Shown piece after piece: positions 20,695 to 31,699 of a stretch of DNA of 64,000 nucleotides. Source of the DNA: Pelobates cultripes (lineage: Eukaryota > Chordata > Amphibia > Anura > Pelobatidae); NCBI GenBank assembly GCA_933207985.1, contig OW240921.1, positions 2,786,769 through 2,850,768 on the forward strand. The letters run 5' to 3'. Below the pieces are notes generated by a model. The model worked only from the letters and a program-made list of their open reading frames with translations, was not told where the DNA came from and ran no database searches. The position numbers and the translations under genes are program-made. Within the stretch, counting starts at the first letter, position 1. Each line of letters begins with the position of its first letter.

Positions 20695-21949
20695 GACTGT
20701 ATAGATTGATTTTGCTGAATAATCTCAGCATTGCTGTTTAATAGGTGAACATTTCCTTACCTGTTATTCTGCCAGCATGACTGACCAGCGCCAGACACAG
20801 AACTAAAAGAGCAGGAGATCAGTTTATTATACAGATGGCAATAACACTGCATGCTTAAACAAACCCAATAATGAAAGTAAGTACAGCTTGCTCATTTACA
20901 GATCTGATACTAATATAACCTCATAAGAGATTAATCACACCTAATAAGAGTTAATTTACAGGGTTATTCAATAATCTGTGCATTGCCAGGTATCCAGAGA
21001 AAATATAAACACGGTTATTTACTAAAACGAGAATCGTCAGGAATTCACATTAGAAAATATTCTCCCCGTCAGCTCTGAAACTGCTATGTTTGCATCTGCA
21101 GGGTTACAACCTGAGGGACCTGGCACCCAGACCACTTCATTGAGCTGAAGTGGTCTGGGTGACTAGTGTCCCTTTAAATATCTTATTTAAGGAATAAACA
21201 TGGTGACTATTTTCTTAATGACAATAGTATGTGATATATTAATTACCAGAGAAAGTAACTTTCTTTTTATTTATCGACTTCCTGTTTAAACAAATGTATC
21301 TTAGAATACGTTCAGGCAGGGCTCTCAGAGGGACTGCAAACAATGTTCTTGCTATGTCAGAGTTATTTAAATTACCTTTCTGAAAATTGCTTCATTTAAA
21401 ATAAACTGTATTTTGTCATTATTTTAAAATCCCATATCTGAACGAAATGCATGGTGAAATGAATGTTAAGATTGATTTATAGAATTCCTTTTTTTTTTTT
21501 TTGCTACTTTGATTATTTATTGAACACATTTAAAACCCCAGATTTGCATTGTCAATATTAGAATTTCACAAAACTCACCTAAACCCAGAAGCAGAAAGAC
21601 TGTGTTTGTCTTCATCTTTCCAATCTTGGATCTGTAATACAGTAACCCCACGGTATATTACAGATCAGGTAGGGTATCAACGTACAGCAAAGGAAACGGC
21701 AAAAGATTGCAAGCTCTTTGGGGTATTTGTCGAGTTTGTGCGTTATATGTTAGAAAATTTGGAATTGCTGTGGTTTTTATTTATCATTAATAAATATTAT
21801 TTCTGTAATCTGCATAATAAATGTTTGATATTTAGACATAGCTGGCTGTGAAATTAAAAGTATTGATAAATATAATCCACTCCATAGACAATATAGGGGG
21901 CATTGTAACTTTATATCCATAATTCTCCCATTAATTCTCTCTTACCGCT
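20695..21949. other. Intergenic DNA, no gene recognised
   Basis: Apart from a hairpin repeat at 21124-21161 no structure is recognised. A 100-codon frame at 21549-21851 has no recognisable motif and AT-driven composition. Confidence 0.55.
21124..21161. repeat. 16-bp perfect hairpin in a MITE-like end
   Basis: CACCCAGACCACTTCA (21124-21139) is exactly complementary to 21146-21161 with a 6-nt loop. It is followed by GTGTCCCTTTAA. A related hairpin (CCAGAACCACT) lies at 30575-30608. Both look like ends of one family of non-autonomous DNA elements. Confidence 0.65.
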
Positions 21950-22368
21950 TTTGATGAAACAAGCTCACTCGATACCTCCAAAAATGCTCAAGAACTGCTG
22001 AACGCTGTTGGAGAAAGTCTCACTGTGCATCTGACTTTCTCCACTATAAATTTATGCTGAACTCATACAGCTTGGCTCTTTCCTCTGCAAAAGTTAATTA
22101 CTTCAATACCCTCATAACCACACTCTCCCGCGAACCCAAACGACTATTTCGCACATTTAACTCTCTTCTTCGCCCTGCTGTTCCTCTTCCACCTACTAAC
22201 TTGACCGCCACAGACTTTGCAACTCACTTCACTGACAAGATCTCTACAATCAGAGAAGAGATCTCTCGTCTTTCTTCTTCCCCTTACAATACTTCCCCTA
22301 ACTTCCCTCCCTCTGCTGTTCTATTTTCATTCGCACCAGCTACAGAGGTTTCTGCTCTGCTCTAGTCC
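21950..22368 (+). pseudogene. L2-type LINE ORF2, segment between endonuclease and RT
   Basis: The translation of 22054-22365 gives K-V-N-Y-F-N-T-L-I then E-P-K-R-L-F-R-T-F-N-S-L-L and A-T-D-F-A-T-H-F-T-D-K-I-S-T-I-R. This is the linker typical of L2/CR1-group ORF2 just before the RT domain. Upstream codons (from ~21950) continue it with breaks. Neither endonuclease nor RT proper remains. Confidence 0.72.
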
Positions 22369-22577
22369 TCTTTAATATAGAGTCAATATTGTCACTCTGT
22401 TACTAAAAGGAGGACATTACAAAAGAGTTGTATCTTTTCTAACTGAAAAGGAATCTCTTCACACGGGCTCTGACAATCTGTTAACATTTTGTTTCTTCCG
22501 CCACTGGAGGAACTACAGCAACTGGATCCACAGCTATTTCTCCTCCTTCATTGACTATGAGGTCCTCTGTTGCTATC
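22369..22577. other. Unassigned spacer
   Basis: No coding or repeat signal is recognised between the LINE fragment and the foldback that follows. Confidence 0.5.
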
Positions 22578-23205
22578 AATAATAAAACAAAAGGGCTATA
22601 TAAAATAACACTTATGACACTTATGATGAAGCCTAACTGGCGAAACGCGTAAAGTGTTATTTTATATAGCCCTTTTGTTTTATTATTGCGATTATTGTTA
22701 CTATTAAATATCTTTTAATGTGATATACATTTTTACTTTAAAATTTATTCTCCTCATCACTTCCTGGTCTACACATCCTACAGTGGGATTATACCACTGC
22801 AAGCCTTATATACTAGAGCAAGTTGTCTGCTCTAGCAAATGTGAGTATAATTACTTTCATTTATTTTCTCTATATTTGGAGATAGAGTTACTACACCATT
22901 GGAGTTTCTCTCTCTTTTTTTCATCTCATTCAAACTGCCATATTATTGGAGTACTGAAGACTTTGGACTTCTAATCCTGAGACGGGGATTGTACCGTCCG
23001 TGCGAATTACGGTAGAGCTCCTAAATAGCTCTAACAAATGTGAGTTTAAAATACCTCCGTTTTCTATACCACCTTTGTTCTCAATTTGTCAAACATACTG
23101 CACCATTGTATTTTTCTCTTTGTGTTCTCTTTTTTTGAGGATAAATTATCTACATCAATTAAGAGATACCAAGTGTATGTATGTACAGTTAATATAAGGC
23201 GCGGT
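22578..23205 (+). mobile_element. Penelope-like 3' UTR fragment with foldback and hammerhead-like core
   Basis: It opens with 36-bp perfect inverted arms (22578-22613 and 22652-22687) around TGATGA, a GCC/GGC stem and GAAACGCGTA, a hammerhead-like arrangement. Downstream, two related blocks (CTCTAGCAAATGTGAGT near 22830 and CTCTAACAAATGTGAGT near 23030) repeat about 200 bp apart, as in other Penelope-like UTRs. No protein is encoded. Confidence 0.55.
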
Positions 23206-23339
23206 TTCCTTCCTCTCTTTTATAAATATGGCAGTAGTAGATGCAGTGAACGGGCTATCAGCTTCCTCTATCCCGGTGGTGCAACTTCTTCGCCGTTTTG
23301 TCTTGTTCTGTATGCGTTTTAATATTGTTTTTCGGGACC

Positions 23340-23870
23340 GTGGTGTGTTTTTCAGGATACAAAGTTACGCTGTTCTTCGTGGTTTTTAGTTTCGCCTTTT
23401 TCGGGGCATTTCATGTCAGCGAGCTGGTCAGCAGCAATCGTTAGGGGTCCGGGGGGCTTCAGGCAGTGGATGTGGAAGTGGGGAGTAACAAGGTAGTGAT
23501 CAACCTGAGGTGGTCCAAAACAGATGTAATGGGCAAGGGGACGTTGGTTACGTTGTGGGAGCTCCCGGGTGGGAGAACGTGCCAGGTTAAGTGTGCAGCG
23601 GTCTTACAGGAGGTACGGGTGATGGCAGGGGGTTCATATTTTAAGCATGAGGACGGCTCTTCGCTATCGAAGTTCCAGTTCTTCAGGGTTTTTCGGAAGG
23701 CGTTGGCAAGGTTGGGAGTGGACTCTGGCCAATTCGGGACTCATTCCTTTAGGATTGGCACGGCTACTGAAGCGGCGATACTGGGCTTGGGTGATGATCG
23801 GGTGAAAAGGATTGGCAGGTGGGAGTCGCTGAGGTTCAGGTCTTACGTTAGGCCAGACAAGTTGGTATAA
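23340..23870 (+). pseudogene. Ngaro tyrosine recombinase
   Basis: About 160 codons are readable. F-F-G-A-F-H-V-S-E-L corresponds to the first catalytic region, where the usual Arg is replaced by His. Then come R-W-S-K-T-D, H-S-F-R-I-G-T-A-T-E-A-A (H-x-x-R) and I-G-R-W-E-S-L-R-F-R-S-Y-V-R-P with the Tyr nucleophile. A frameshift separates the first region (before ~23460) from the 134-codon frame 23466-23870. The His substitution and the missing N-terminus indicate an inactive copy. Confidence 0.85.
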
Positions 23871-23944
23871 GGACTAAGTGTGGTTAATGGGGAATGTTGT
23901 TTCGATGTTTGTTTTGTGTTTGTCTATGTTTGCTTTATGTCTTA

Positions 23945-24465
23945 CAGGTCGGATGGCATGGGTGGTCGGCCACTCATACATATACTGGGTGCATCAGAGA
24001 GTTGCAGTTCGACATTGTGGTCTACAGCTGGGCTTTCCAAGTTCCGTGGTTCAACTTCGGTGGTTTGGTTACCGGGGTTGGGGTTGGAATTCTATCTGTG
24101 TTGAAATGTTTCACAAAATTATTTTTGGACAGGTTCCGGACATAGCGGTGCTTCACACATGGGGCAATGAAGTGGGGTCGTTACCTCAAAAGGTATTGAT
24201 TAAGTGTATGAAGAGGGATGTGGACAAATTGAGAGAGTTAGTGCCAGCGGTTATGGTGGTATGGTCGGAAGATTAAGGGAAAGGTTAATAAGGTGATGGC
24301 AGCGGATGTGAAGCGGTTGGGGTTGGTTGTAATTAGGCACAGGAAGACATGCTTCTGGGTTATTATAGGCGCGATGGGTTCCATCTCTCCGAAGTGGGCT
24401 TGGATGTTCTATTGCTGGGTTTCCAGGAGGGCCAACAGAGGGCAATTTTTTTCCTGGGGGGGGTG
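23945..24465 (+). pseudogene. SGNH hydrolase of the Ngaro element, broken
   Basis: Block I (V-V-G-H-S-Y-I-Y-W) and a block III variant (H-T-W-G-N-E, with the usual G-N-D altered) lie in the frame ending at 24276. After a stop and deletion, block V (R-R-D-G-F-H-L-S-E-V-G) appears in another frame near 24370. Compared with 16784-17379, about 15 residues around W-S-E-M-V-P are gone. A TGTCTTACAG acceptor-like sequence lies just before the domain, at the same place as in the other copy. Confidence 0.8.
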
Positions 24466-24934
24466 TCGCTCAGTAGCTTGAGGAGTCGAGCTTTGAGCTG
24501 TGGCGGGGGATGGAGATTAAAGTTAGGGGGAGAAAAGAGTGAGATGGGGAAAAAGTTTGGAGTTCAGGGCTAATAGGAAACCTATTAGGTTAATAGGTAA
24601 CCTTTGGACTGGTTTTGTAGGTTCGAGCTCATAGGTAGCTCCGAACCGGGGTGTGTAGGGGTGTCTCGGTATGCCCCTACACTTGTGGTGCCCTTTGGTG
24701 GCAATGGATGGTGCCCTTTGGTGGCAATGGTCATGTTTCAATGTTAAGTTAAATGTTACAATGTTTGGGTATTATGTTATGTGGGGGTGGGTCATATATT
24801 TATTTATATTTTATGTTAAGAATCAATAAAGCTGTGAAATAATTTTGCCAAAACCCTGGTGTCAGTGTTTTATTGGAAATGGGTATTGGTGGGGTTTATG
24901 CAGATGCCGACAAGGCGACCGTGCACATGTCATG

Positions 24935-27531
24935 CAGGGACAACTTGTGCTTTCTGACCTTCATTTAGGGAACTGAAAAACATACTAAGCAAATCAGAAA
25001 TCTAGACAGAGGTCACTTGAGTGGCAGAGAGGTGGGGGTCTCATGGGATCATAAACTAGATGGGGGCCACACAAAGGGGAGACAGAGAGGAATGAGTACA
25101 TTAAGCCGCATGTAACGCTCATTATGTGCTACCTGTCATTTTCACTTAGGAAATATTTCATATTTTATCTGCTATGTCTTAATGTTCTATTTTTCTAATC
25201 CCAGTAGATAATAATTAGGAATAAATGTTTGCAATTTACTGAAATGGACATTTAGCAGTCATATTCCGTAATGAAATAAACTATGTGTATCCGTGGCTTT
25301 TAATTAAATTATTAATTAATTCAGGGATATATCACATTTTCCCACTACACCATCATGCAAACTACGGTATGTACTTGATAAAAATACTATAAAAAAAATA
25401 CACACATAATAAATTAACTAACTTTTAAAGCAACCATGCAAAATCTTAATTTATCAGAAGGCAAATTAGAGAAAGTAACTGCGGTACGGAGAAGGTGTCT
25501 GCAGTACGTTAAAAATAAAGGTCTTTTTCCAGAGCTGTCTTTCTAGCATTAGCACTGCTTGTTGGGTGCAGTGCACAATGGCTTCTGTTTAATTTGTCTG
25601 AATCAGAATCAATGATTCCATTCTGTTAGAAAAAAAAATCTAATGATTCGGAATGTTCTGAAAAAGGTAAATCTACAAAAATTCCCACAGTCTTTAATGG
25701 CGACTTCTGTAGATAAATCTTTTGAAAAGGTTTTTTTCCTAAAAGAATGTGAATGTGACGTGTCATTGGCTAAAGAGCATATTCAAGGGAAAGTAATCTT
25801 TTTATATCCTATTTCATAAATGTATGCGTTATTCATATAACATATTCATTAAAAATTGTGATTTCAAAGAAATCCCTCAAATAAAAGCATACAATACAAA
25901 AATTAAGAAATAAATAATCACGTAAATAAATGTATATGTACAAATAATGAACAGTTACTTGGAATGCAACCCAATAAATCTATTATATTAATGGAGAAAA
26001 AAAGTATTTACATGGGTATTTAAATGAAGAATTCAATGTGAATTTAAAGAGAATTTCAAAATTAAGCTCAAAATAGCCAGACTGCAAAAAATTCTCCAAA
26101 CCAGCAATACTTTGAGTTTGACTAAACTGTTTTAAAATGTGGAATTATTTTTAAAATCTAATTTTAGTAAATAACCTGAGAACTTTTTAGGCCTCAATTT
26201 AATATTTGTAATACACTTTTTAAATGACTTAACATTTTGAAATTTTTTTTTAAATATTTTCCCCAAAATTTTTTTCATTTATATAATGATATATATATTT
26301 TTTTATCATTTAAAGATACGTTTAAAAGTATATCCAAAAATACAAATTAATTCAGGTCATAATTCATTATTATTTATGAATTATTTTGACACAATTTTTT
26401 TTTCTAGACACTAAGTAGTCCGATCATGTTCAATATTTTTAGAATATATGTTTAATATAAAAGCACTCTAGCACATCTAAACATGACCTAATAACTAATA
26501 AGTACCTTTTCAATAGTATTAAAGTTATACTTTCATTTTGTATATTTCTTATATATTACAACAAACTCAAACTGACATAAACCACCCATTATAGAACTAG
26601 GAAAACATTGTGGAATGGACTTGCTAAACATTAAATTGGTTTAGAAACAGAAAACTGATAGTTTAAGTTAAACCAGCCAAGCTGTAGCTATAACATAGTT
26701 TTCCAAACAAGCATTTTTAAATGAGTTTTTACATTTCTTTTTCAAATTAATACAACTTAAGGTCAGGTATATAAAACCATGTTAGTCTGCTCACCCCAAT
26801 TCAATGCCTAGTGGGTACATACAAGATGATGTTTGAATTATGCCATGTTAACAAGCCTTGGGACAGACTGTTTGGAGACTAAGAATGCAAAGTTAAGCAG
26901 ATTTAAAGCACACTAACCTGTTTTTGTCCCTTCTGTGGAAGCAATGCCCTGCTCTCTCCAGTACTGACAATTTATACCTGGTATATCTGCTGGAGGAACC
27001 TGTATCACAGGTTGGCCAACAAAACAAAGAAAGAAACCACATTTTTGCTGGTCCCTTTTATGAAACCTACTAACATTGGCTGCAAATTCCGTCTCTAGGG
27101 CAAGTGTTTTAATTTAACGAAATGTGTTAAAAAAACAAACTCAATTACACAAAACCAATGTAATCAGGGTAAGTGTGAGGCTTAATCTTATTATAATACA
27201 AAAGGACTATATTCTGTAAGTAAAATGTAACCACTTATTTGGGGATTTGTGTTTCTGAGTATCATAGGTAAGAAGGTGGAATAACACTTGGTTATCTGAT
27301 TAATCTTTAATCCTCGGTAACTCGATTTAGGGTGGAAAATCCCAGGATAATTCCTTCCAGAAGATCCATCGTTATCTGTTTCTGTCTGTGCTGAAAACAT
27401 AGCGTCTCTGTCACAATACCATGGGGTTATGTTTCAAAGTAAAAAAAAGCGCTATTCTAGCAAAGTGATAAATGTTGGGAGAAATTCTGTTGGTTTCCAT
27501 GGTGATTACTCTTTATTTTGCACTTTGCGCA
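24935..27531. other. AT-rich intergenic DNA, no gene recognised
   Basis: This is 2.6 kb without a credible coding frame. A small palindromic patch near 25660-25740 and a block at 27440-27531 that continues at 28627 (once the solo LTR is removed) look like old MITE material. Nothing else is recognised. Confidence 0.6.
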
Positions 27532-28626
27532 TGTGGCAAAAGTGACCTCGCCACTGGTTTTTGCAGGGGCCTGTTTGCCAGCCTCCTGCCCTGCGACTAT
27601 GGCCCTGGGATGTTTTGCCCTTTGAGGAACTGATTTGGGCATACTGTATTTTATTATGCTGTTGCTGGCCCTTTAAGAACCATTTGGGGACACACTGTGG
27701 AGTTACTGGATGGCCACCATTTCATATATCAGAGGCACATGGTGAGAACAATGGATGAAGCACATGGTGAGAACAATGGATGTCGGCCATTTTAACTCAC
27801 AGACACTGTTGACTTTTCAACACGGTGCCATCTCGCCGGTATTTGGTGCACAAAAACATCGTGCAGTAGTTTTAAACTATACAACAGGGGACACAGTATA
27901 CAGTAATTATTTTTCATATAGCCTGTATATGTTCTGCGGAATCTGCATTAAACCGTATCTTCCAAACTACTGAACGGATCTGCGTGAATTTTGGATATGT
28001 GGTTCACCCAGATCCCCCGGTTCCAAGGATGTATTTATTTATAGGGTTATTGCATGTTTTGTGGTCCCTGTGAAATATTCTAGAATACTGTATTTTCCTG
28101 TCTGTGATAATTAAGTTAGTCTATTGTGTTGAGATAATTGTATCTCTGGCAGAGGGGAGGATTTCTGATGTAATGAATGGGAGTGTTAGCTGTGTTGTAA
28201 TGTGTTGATTGGTTGTTCTTCAAAACCCTGTGGGCAGCACTATGTTTGTAGAATGTGAATAAAAGAGGATGTATGTGCCAGTATAGACAGTTCTACTTCA
28301 CCCTCAATCTAGAGTCTTGTCTCTTATTGGGGGAATTGCTATATCACTACAAGGGATTGCTATGCTCTGCATCTTTCCTTAGCTAATCACTACTAAGCTA
28401 TTTTAAGAGCTTGTTCTTGCTTCATTCTCTTGGAGGAGAGGTTCACCCACTGGAACCTGGAGCCTTGTCGTAGGTCCAGCGTGGGTAAGAGACCCCAACC
28501 AAGCTACATCGATTTGTGGGATCTGTGGTGGTTGTGGTGTCTGGCGGAGCGCTTGGAGCCCTCTGGAAGCGCTAGGAGCATCCAATAACGGAGGTACCCA
28601 GTCGGGGTGCCTGGCAATCTGTTACA
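27532..28626 (+). mobile_element. Solo LTR, family A, with perfect TSD
   Basis: The 1095-bp unit starts TGTGGCAAAAGTGACC and ends CTGTTACA. The flanks are GCGCA on both sides (27527-27531 and 28627-28631). An AATAAAAG signal lies near 28258. It is the longest solo copy here and shows that the family creates 5-bp target duplications. Confidence 0.92.
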
Positions 28627-28796
28627 GCGCAATAATAGCAACTCTTGTTGCCTTGATAAGTCTTAGGATGAATGTAATTAATTATATCCTAACGTTAGAT
28701 GTTACGTGAAGATGTTGGAAGCATCAGCTGAGGAGTAGCTGTGCTAGTGAAAGCTGTTCCTTCTAACAGCCAACAGAACAGCCCTTTTTACAGGTG

Positions 28797-29300
28797 TAGT
28801 TGAGAAAGGTTGTGGTGGTAGGTGACACTATTATAAGGAGAGTAGATAGGGTAATCTGATCGTTCCGTCCGGACAGTTTGCTGTTTCCCAGGTGCTCGGG
28901 TCAGGCATGTTGCTGACAGAGTGGATTGATTATTGGGAGGGCCTGTCATGGTCCATATTGGTACCAATGACAAAGTCAAAGTAATGTGAAAGGTCTTAAA
29001 GAATGAGCTCAGAGAATTCAAATGAAGAAACGGACCACCAAGTTAATATTCTCAGAAATATCATCTGTGCCGTGCTCTACAGCAGAAGATTAGGGAGGTT
29101 AATGCGTGACTAAAGTCATGGTGCAGAAAGTAGGGTTGGGGTTTTTAGAGCACTGGGCTGATTTATAGCCGTGATGGATTGCACCTAAACGGATGAGGAT
29201 CTATAGTGCTGGGGCACAGGAGGGTTAGAAGGTTGGAGGAGATTTTGAACTACTGGTGGGAGTACATAAAAATCTTCAAAATGGAGACAGAATGGAGATG
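28797..29300 (+). pseudogene. CR1 ORF1 esterase-like (SGNH) domain
   Basis: The translation, with frame breaks, shows V-V-V-G-D-T-I-I-R (block I region with Ser replaced by Thr), C-C-F-P-G-A-R-V, V-H-I-G-T-N-D (block III, G-x-N-D), and near 29170 D-G-L-H-like residues (S-R-D-G-L-H-L-N in one frame). CR1-group ORF1 proteins are known to carry an esterase of this fold. Stops occur throughout. Confidence 0.75.
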
Positions 29301-29308
29301 GGCTTTAG
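29301..29308. repeat. 8-bp target duplication (left) of the hAT element
   Basis: GGCTTTAG here and at 31007-31014, directly flanking the element. Eight-base duplications are diagnostic of hAT transposition. Confidence 0.95.
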
Positions 29309-29639
29309 CAGTGGCGTACTAAGGGGGGGGCGGAGGGGGCGGTCCGACCCGGGTGCCACCAGGGTAGGGAGTGCCTGGGGAGGGGGCGCCGGCCCCCCTC
29401 ATGCTGCAGCCGCCCGAGTGCTCTGTAGAGAGCCTCAGGCGGCTGCAGCTCTGCCCGTCTGGGCGTAGCCTGAGGAGAGGGGCTGACAGGAGGGAAGCGC
29501 TCAGTGATCCCTCCTGTCACTCACTCCCTCACTGTAGCGTGGCCGAGCTACACTCAGTGTGCACTTCCTGTTAGTCTGGTGGGTACAGGAAACAAAAGCT
29601 CCCTGTACCCGCGGACCATACAGAGCTCGGCCATGCTAC

Positions 29640-30010
29640 AACAGTGGTAGGGGGGGAATAAAGAAATTGTGGGGAGGATAAAGAAATTGGGAGGGGGGCA
29701 TATAAAGAAATTGGGAGGGGGGATAAAGAAAGAAATCGGGAGGGGATAAAGAAAGATTGGGGGATAAAGAAAGAAATTGGGAGGGGATAAAGAAAGATTG
29801 AGGGGGATAAAGAAAGAAATTGGGAGGAAAGAAAAAAATTGGAAGGGAAAAGAAAAGAAATTGGGAGGGGATAAAGAAAGAAATTAGGAGGGAGGAGAAA
29901 AGAAATTGGGAGGGAAAGAAAGAAATTGGAAGGGGGGAGAAGGAAATTGGAGAGGGGGGAGAGAAGGAAATTGGAGGGGGGGAGAAAAGGAAATTGAAGG
30001 TGGGGAGAGA
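29640..30010. repeat. Minisatellite (AAAGAAATTGGGAGGGG-like units)
   Basis: Imperfect ~20-bp units of ATAAAGAAATTGGGAGGGG, strongly purine-rich on the plus strand. The long serine/proline/phenylalanine frames on the other strand come only from the repeat. Confidence 0.9.
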
Positions 30011-30012
30011 TT

Positions 30013-30300
30013 GACATTCATCACACACAATGCACCACTTACACACAGAAAAACACACAATGCATATCACACACAATGCATTACACACACAGACACACAT
30101 ACACAAGCAATGCAACCGTTACACACAATGCATCTCTTACACACACAGAAACACACAATGCATTCATTACACACACTCAATGCACCCCTTACAGACACAC
30201 ACACTGCATCCCGTACATACACAGAAACACACCTTTCAGCCCTTACACATACAAACACAGATTCACACAATGCATTCCTTACACACATATCAGGACATCC
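30013..30300. repeat. CA-rich tandem array (TTACACACAATGCA-like units)
   Basis: Units of roughly 14-30 bp combine (CA)n with AATGCA. The same style of array, much longer, is found in the second hAT element (45741-47090). Confidence 0.9.
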
Positions 30301-31006
30301 CCTACACACTCCACCCCCTGTGAGCAAACTCATTGGTGGAACATGAAGGTGGACCCTGGGACCCAGACCTTGAGCTGTGTAAAGGGCCCCCCAAAAATGG
30401 AGCTGCTTCCCAGTTACAAACCGCCTCCAGAGAGCCTGTTCTACACCAGACCAGTGGAGCCAGACTGCAGCTAGAGCCCATCATCATCCTCATCTGGTTG
30501 TAAGTAGGCAATCTAGTATATTATTCGTGGCACTAAGCTTCAATTTAACTCAGATTAAAGAAACACTATAGTCCCCAGAACCACTGCAGCTTAATGTAGT
30601 GGTTCTGGTGTCTATAGCCTGTCCCTGCAGGCCTTTTAATGTAAACACGGCGGCACTGCAGCACTGGCATTAGTTAACATGGCAGATTATACGGGTGGGG
30701 CATTGTGATGTCACATGGGGAGGGCGGCAAACTTTACTTTTGCCTAGTGTGGCAAAAATCCTTGCACCGGCCCTGGCTGGAGGGGGCTGTGTGAGCTGTG
30801 GCCCATGGTAGTTAGGGTGCCGTGCGGCCAGTACAGCTCACACAAGCAAACAGCTGATAAACTGGCTGCATGGAGGAAAAGTGGGGCAGAGCTAAGCAAA
30901 ATCGTAGGCGGGGCCAAACTGGCACTGGGGGCGGGGCTTTGGGGGGGCAAGGTGGTGCCAAGCCCTGGATCCGCGCCGGGTGCCAAATGCTCTAGGTACA
31001 CCCCTG

Positions 31007-31200
31007 GGCTTTAGCTCAGTACAAGTGGGATGGAAATAGGGGGATGGCAAGCTCAGAACAGAGGAGGTTTGGAATAGTAATAAAAATGTACATAAAGTAC
31101 AAGTGACTCATGATAATATTAAATGTATGCTTACTAATGCAAGGAGTCTAATTAACAAAATGGAGGAACTAGAGGCAATAGCATACACAAATAAATAATA
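31007..31200 (+). pseudogene. CR1 ORF2 endonuclease, N-terminal part
   Basis: After the hAT target duplication the LINE resumes. Near 31130-31190 the frame reads L-T-N-A-R-S-L-I-N-K-M-E-E-L-E, the canonical first motif of the AP-type endonuclease (N-A-R-S-L). The Ty3 insertion at 31201 interrupts the next motif, which resumes at 36566. Confidence 0.82.
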
Positions 31201-31697
31201 TGTTACATATTCATCGACTTATAAAAATTTGGTTAATGGCATTTACTGTTCACACAGAAAAAGTTGTGCCGAGCAGCAACCAAATCCACAGAAGGGTTAA
31301 TGCTGAGCAGCCATTATGCAAATGGAAACCTGGTAACTGCCTTTGGGGTCAAAGGCCGGTTACAGCCTATCAGATCCACAGGAGGGGTATTTAGGCCCCA
31401 TTCTCATCCTGCTCAGTGCCCTGTCGTGGTTTCCCTTGTGGTTGTCCGAGAACGCGTTATTGATTCTGGTAATTCTGGTTATTTGACTTTGGCATTGTTT
31501 TTGACTTCCCTGTTTTCTGGCATCCCTGACTCTTGGCTTTTCCTTATCGTTGTGTCTCTTTCTGTTTCCCTTGACCTCAGCTATTCCTGACTATTCTTTG
31601 GTACGTTAGTCTGGCCATTCTAAGGTCCAGTATACATTACCTATCAGTCCTCTGTGTTATACAATTCTACATGCTGGATCATTCTGTAATCCTGACA
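31201..31697 (+). repeat. 5' LTR of the Ty3 element
   Basis: A TATTTAG box at 31388-31394 lies 30 bp upstream of GCCCTGTCGT (31418-31427), which would be the 5' end of the transcript. The pair to 36070-36565 is collinear over its whole length, with scattered substitutions. Confidence 0.92.
31388..31427 (+). promoter_or_regulatory. LTR promoter: TATA-like box and probable transcription start
   Basis: TATTTAG is followed about 30 bp later by GCCCTGTCGT, the 10 nt complementary to the primer-binding site. If transcription starts here, the RNA 5' end itself can prime reverse transcription, as in Tf1/sushi elements. Confidence 0.6.
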
Positions 31698-31699
31698 TT

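Larger units (their letters stand above)
23212..24934 (+). mobile_element. Ngaro-type element with SGNH hydrolase, decayed 3' part
   Basis: This second copy of the hydrolase-bearing group has recombinase, hydrolase and a terminal region with an AATAAAGCTGTG signal and a GTGCACATGTCATG end similar to 18501-18520. It is 5'-truncated, the hydrolase is broken, and only one terminal B-like block is seen, so the split-repeat end is incomplete. Confidence 0.78.
29309..31006. mobile_element. Non-autonomous hAT transposon inside the CR1 LINE
   Basis: The 1698-bp element has inverted ends CAGTGGCGTACTAAGG and, reverse-complemented at the right, CAGGGGTGTACCTAGAG, flanked by the perfect GGCTTTAG duplication. 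It encodes no transposase. Inside are a purine-rich minisatellite (29640-30010), a CA-rich array (30013-30300) and a hairpin MITE piece (30545-30650). It must have been moved in trans by a hAT transposase. Confidence 0.93.

Noticed and set aside
24251..24745. Minus-strand frames over the Ngaro 3' end
   Set aside because: They are antisense to the hydrolase and terminal repeat, contain no domain, and recur antisense to the repeats at 17376-17570 and 18040-18246.
29571..30333. Frames of 148, 159 and 146 codons in and beside the purine and CA minisatellites
   Set aside because: Their low-complexity translations follow directly from the tandem units inside a non-autonomous hAT.
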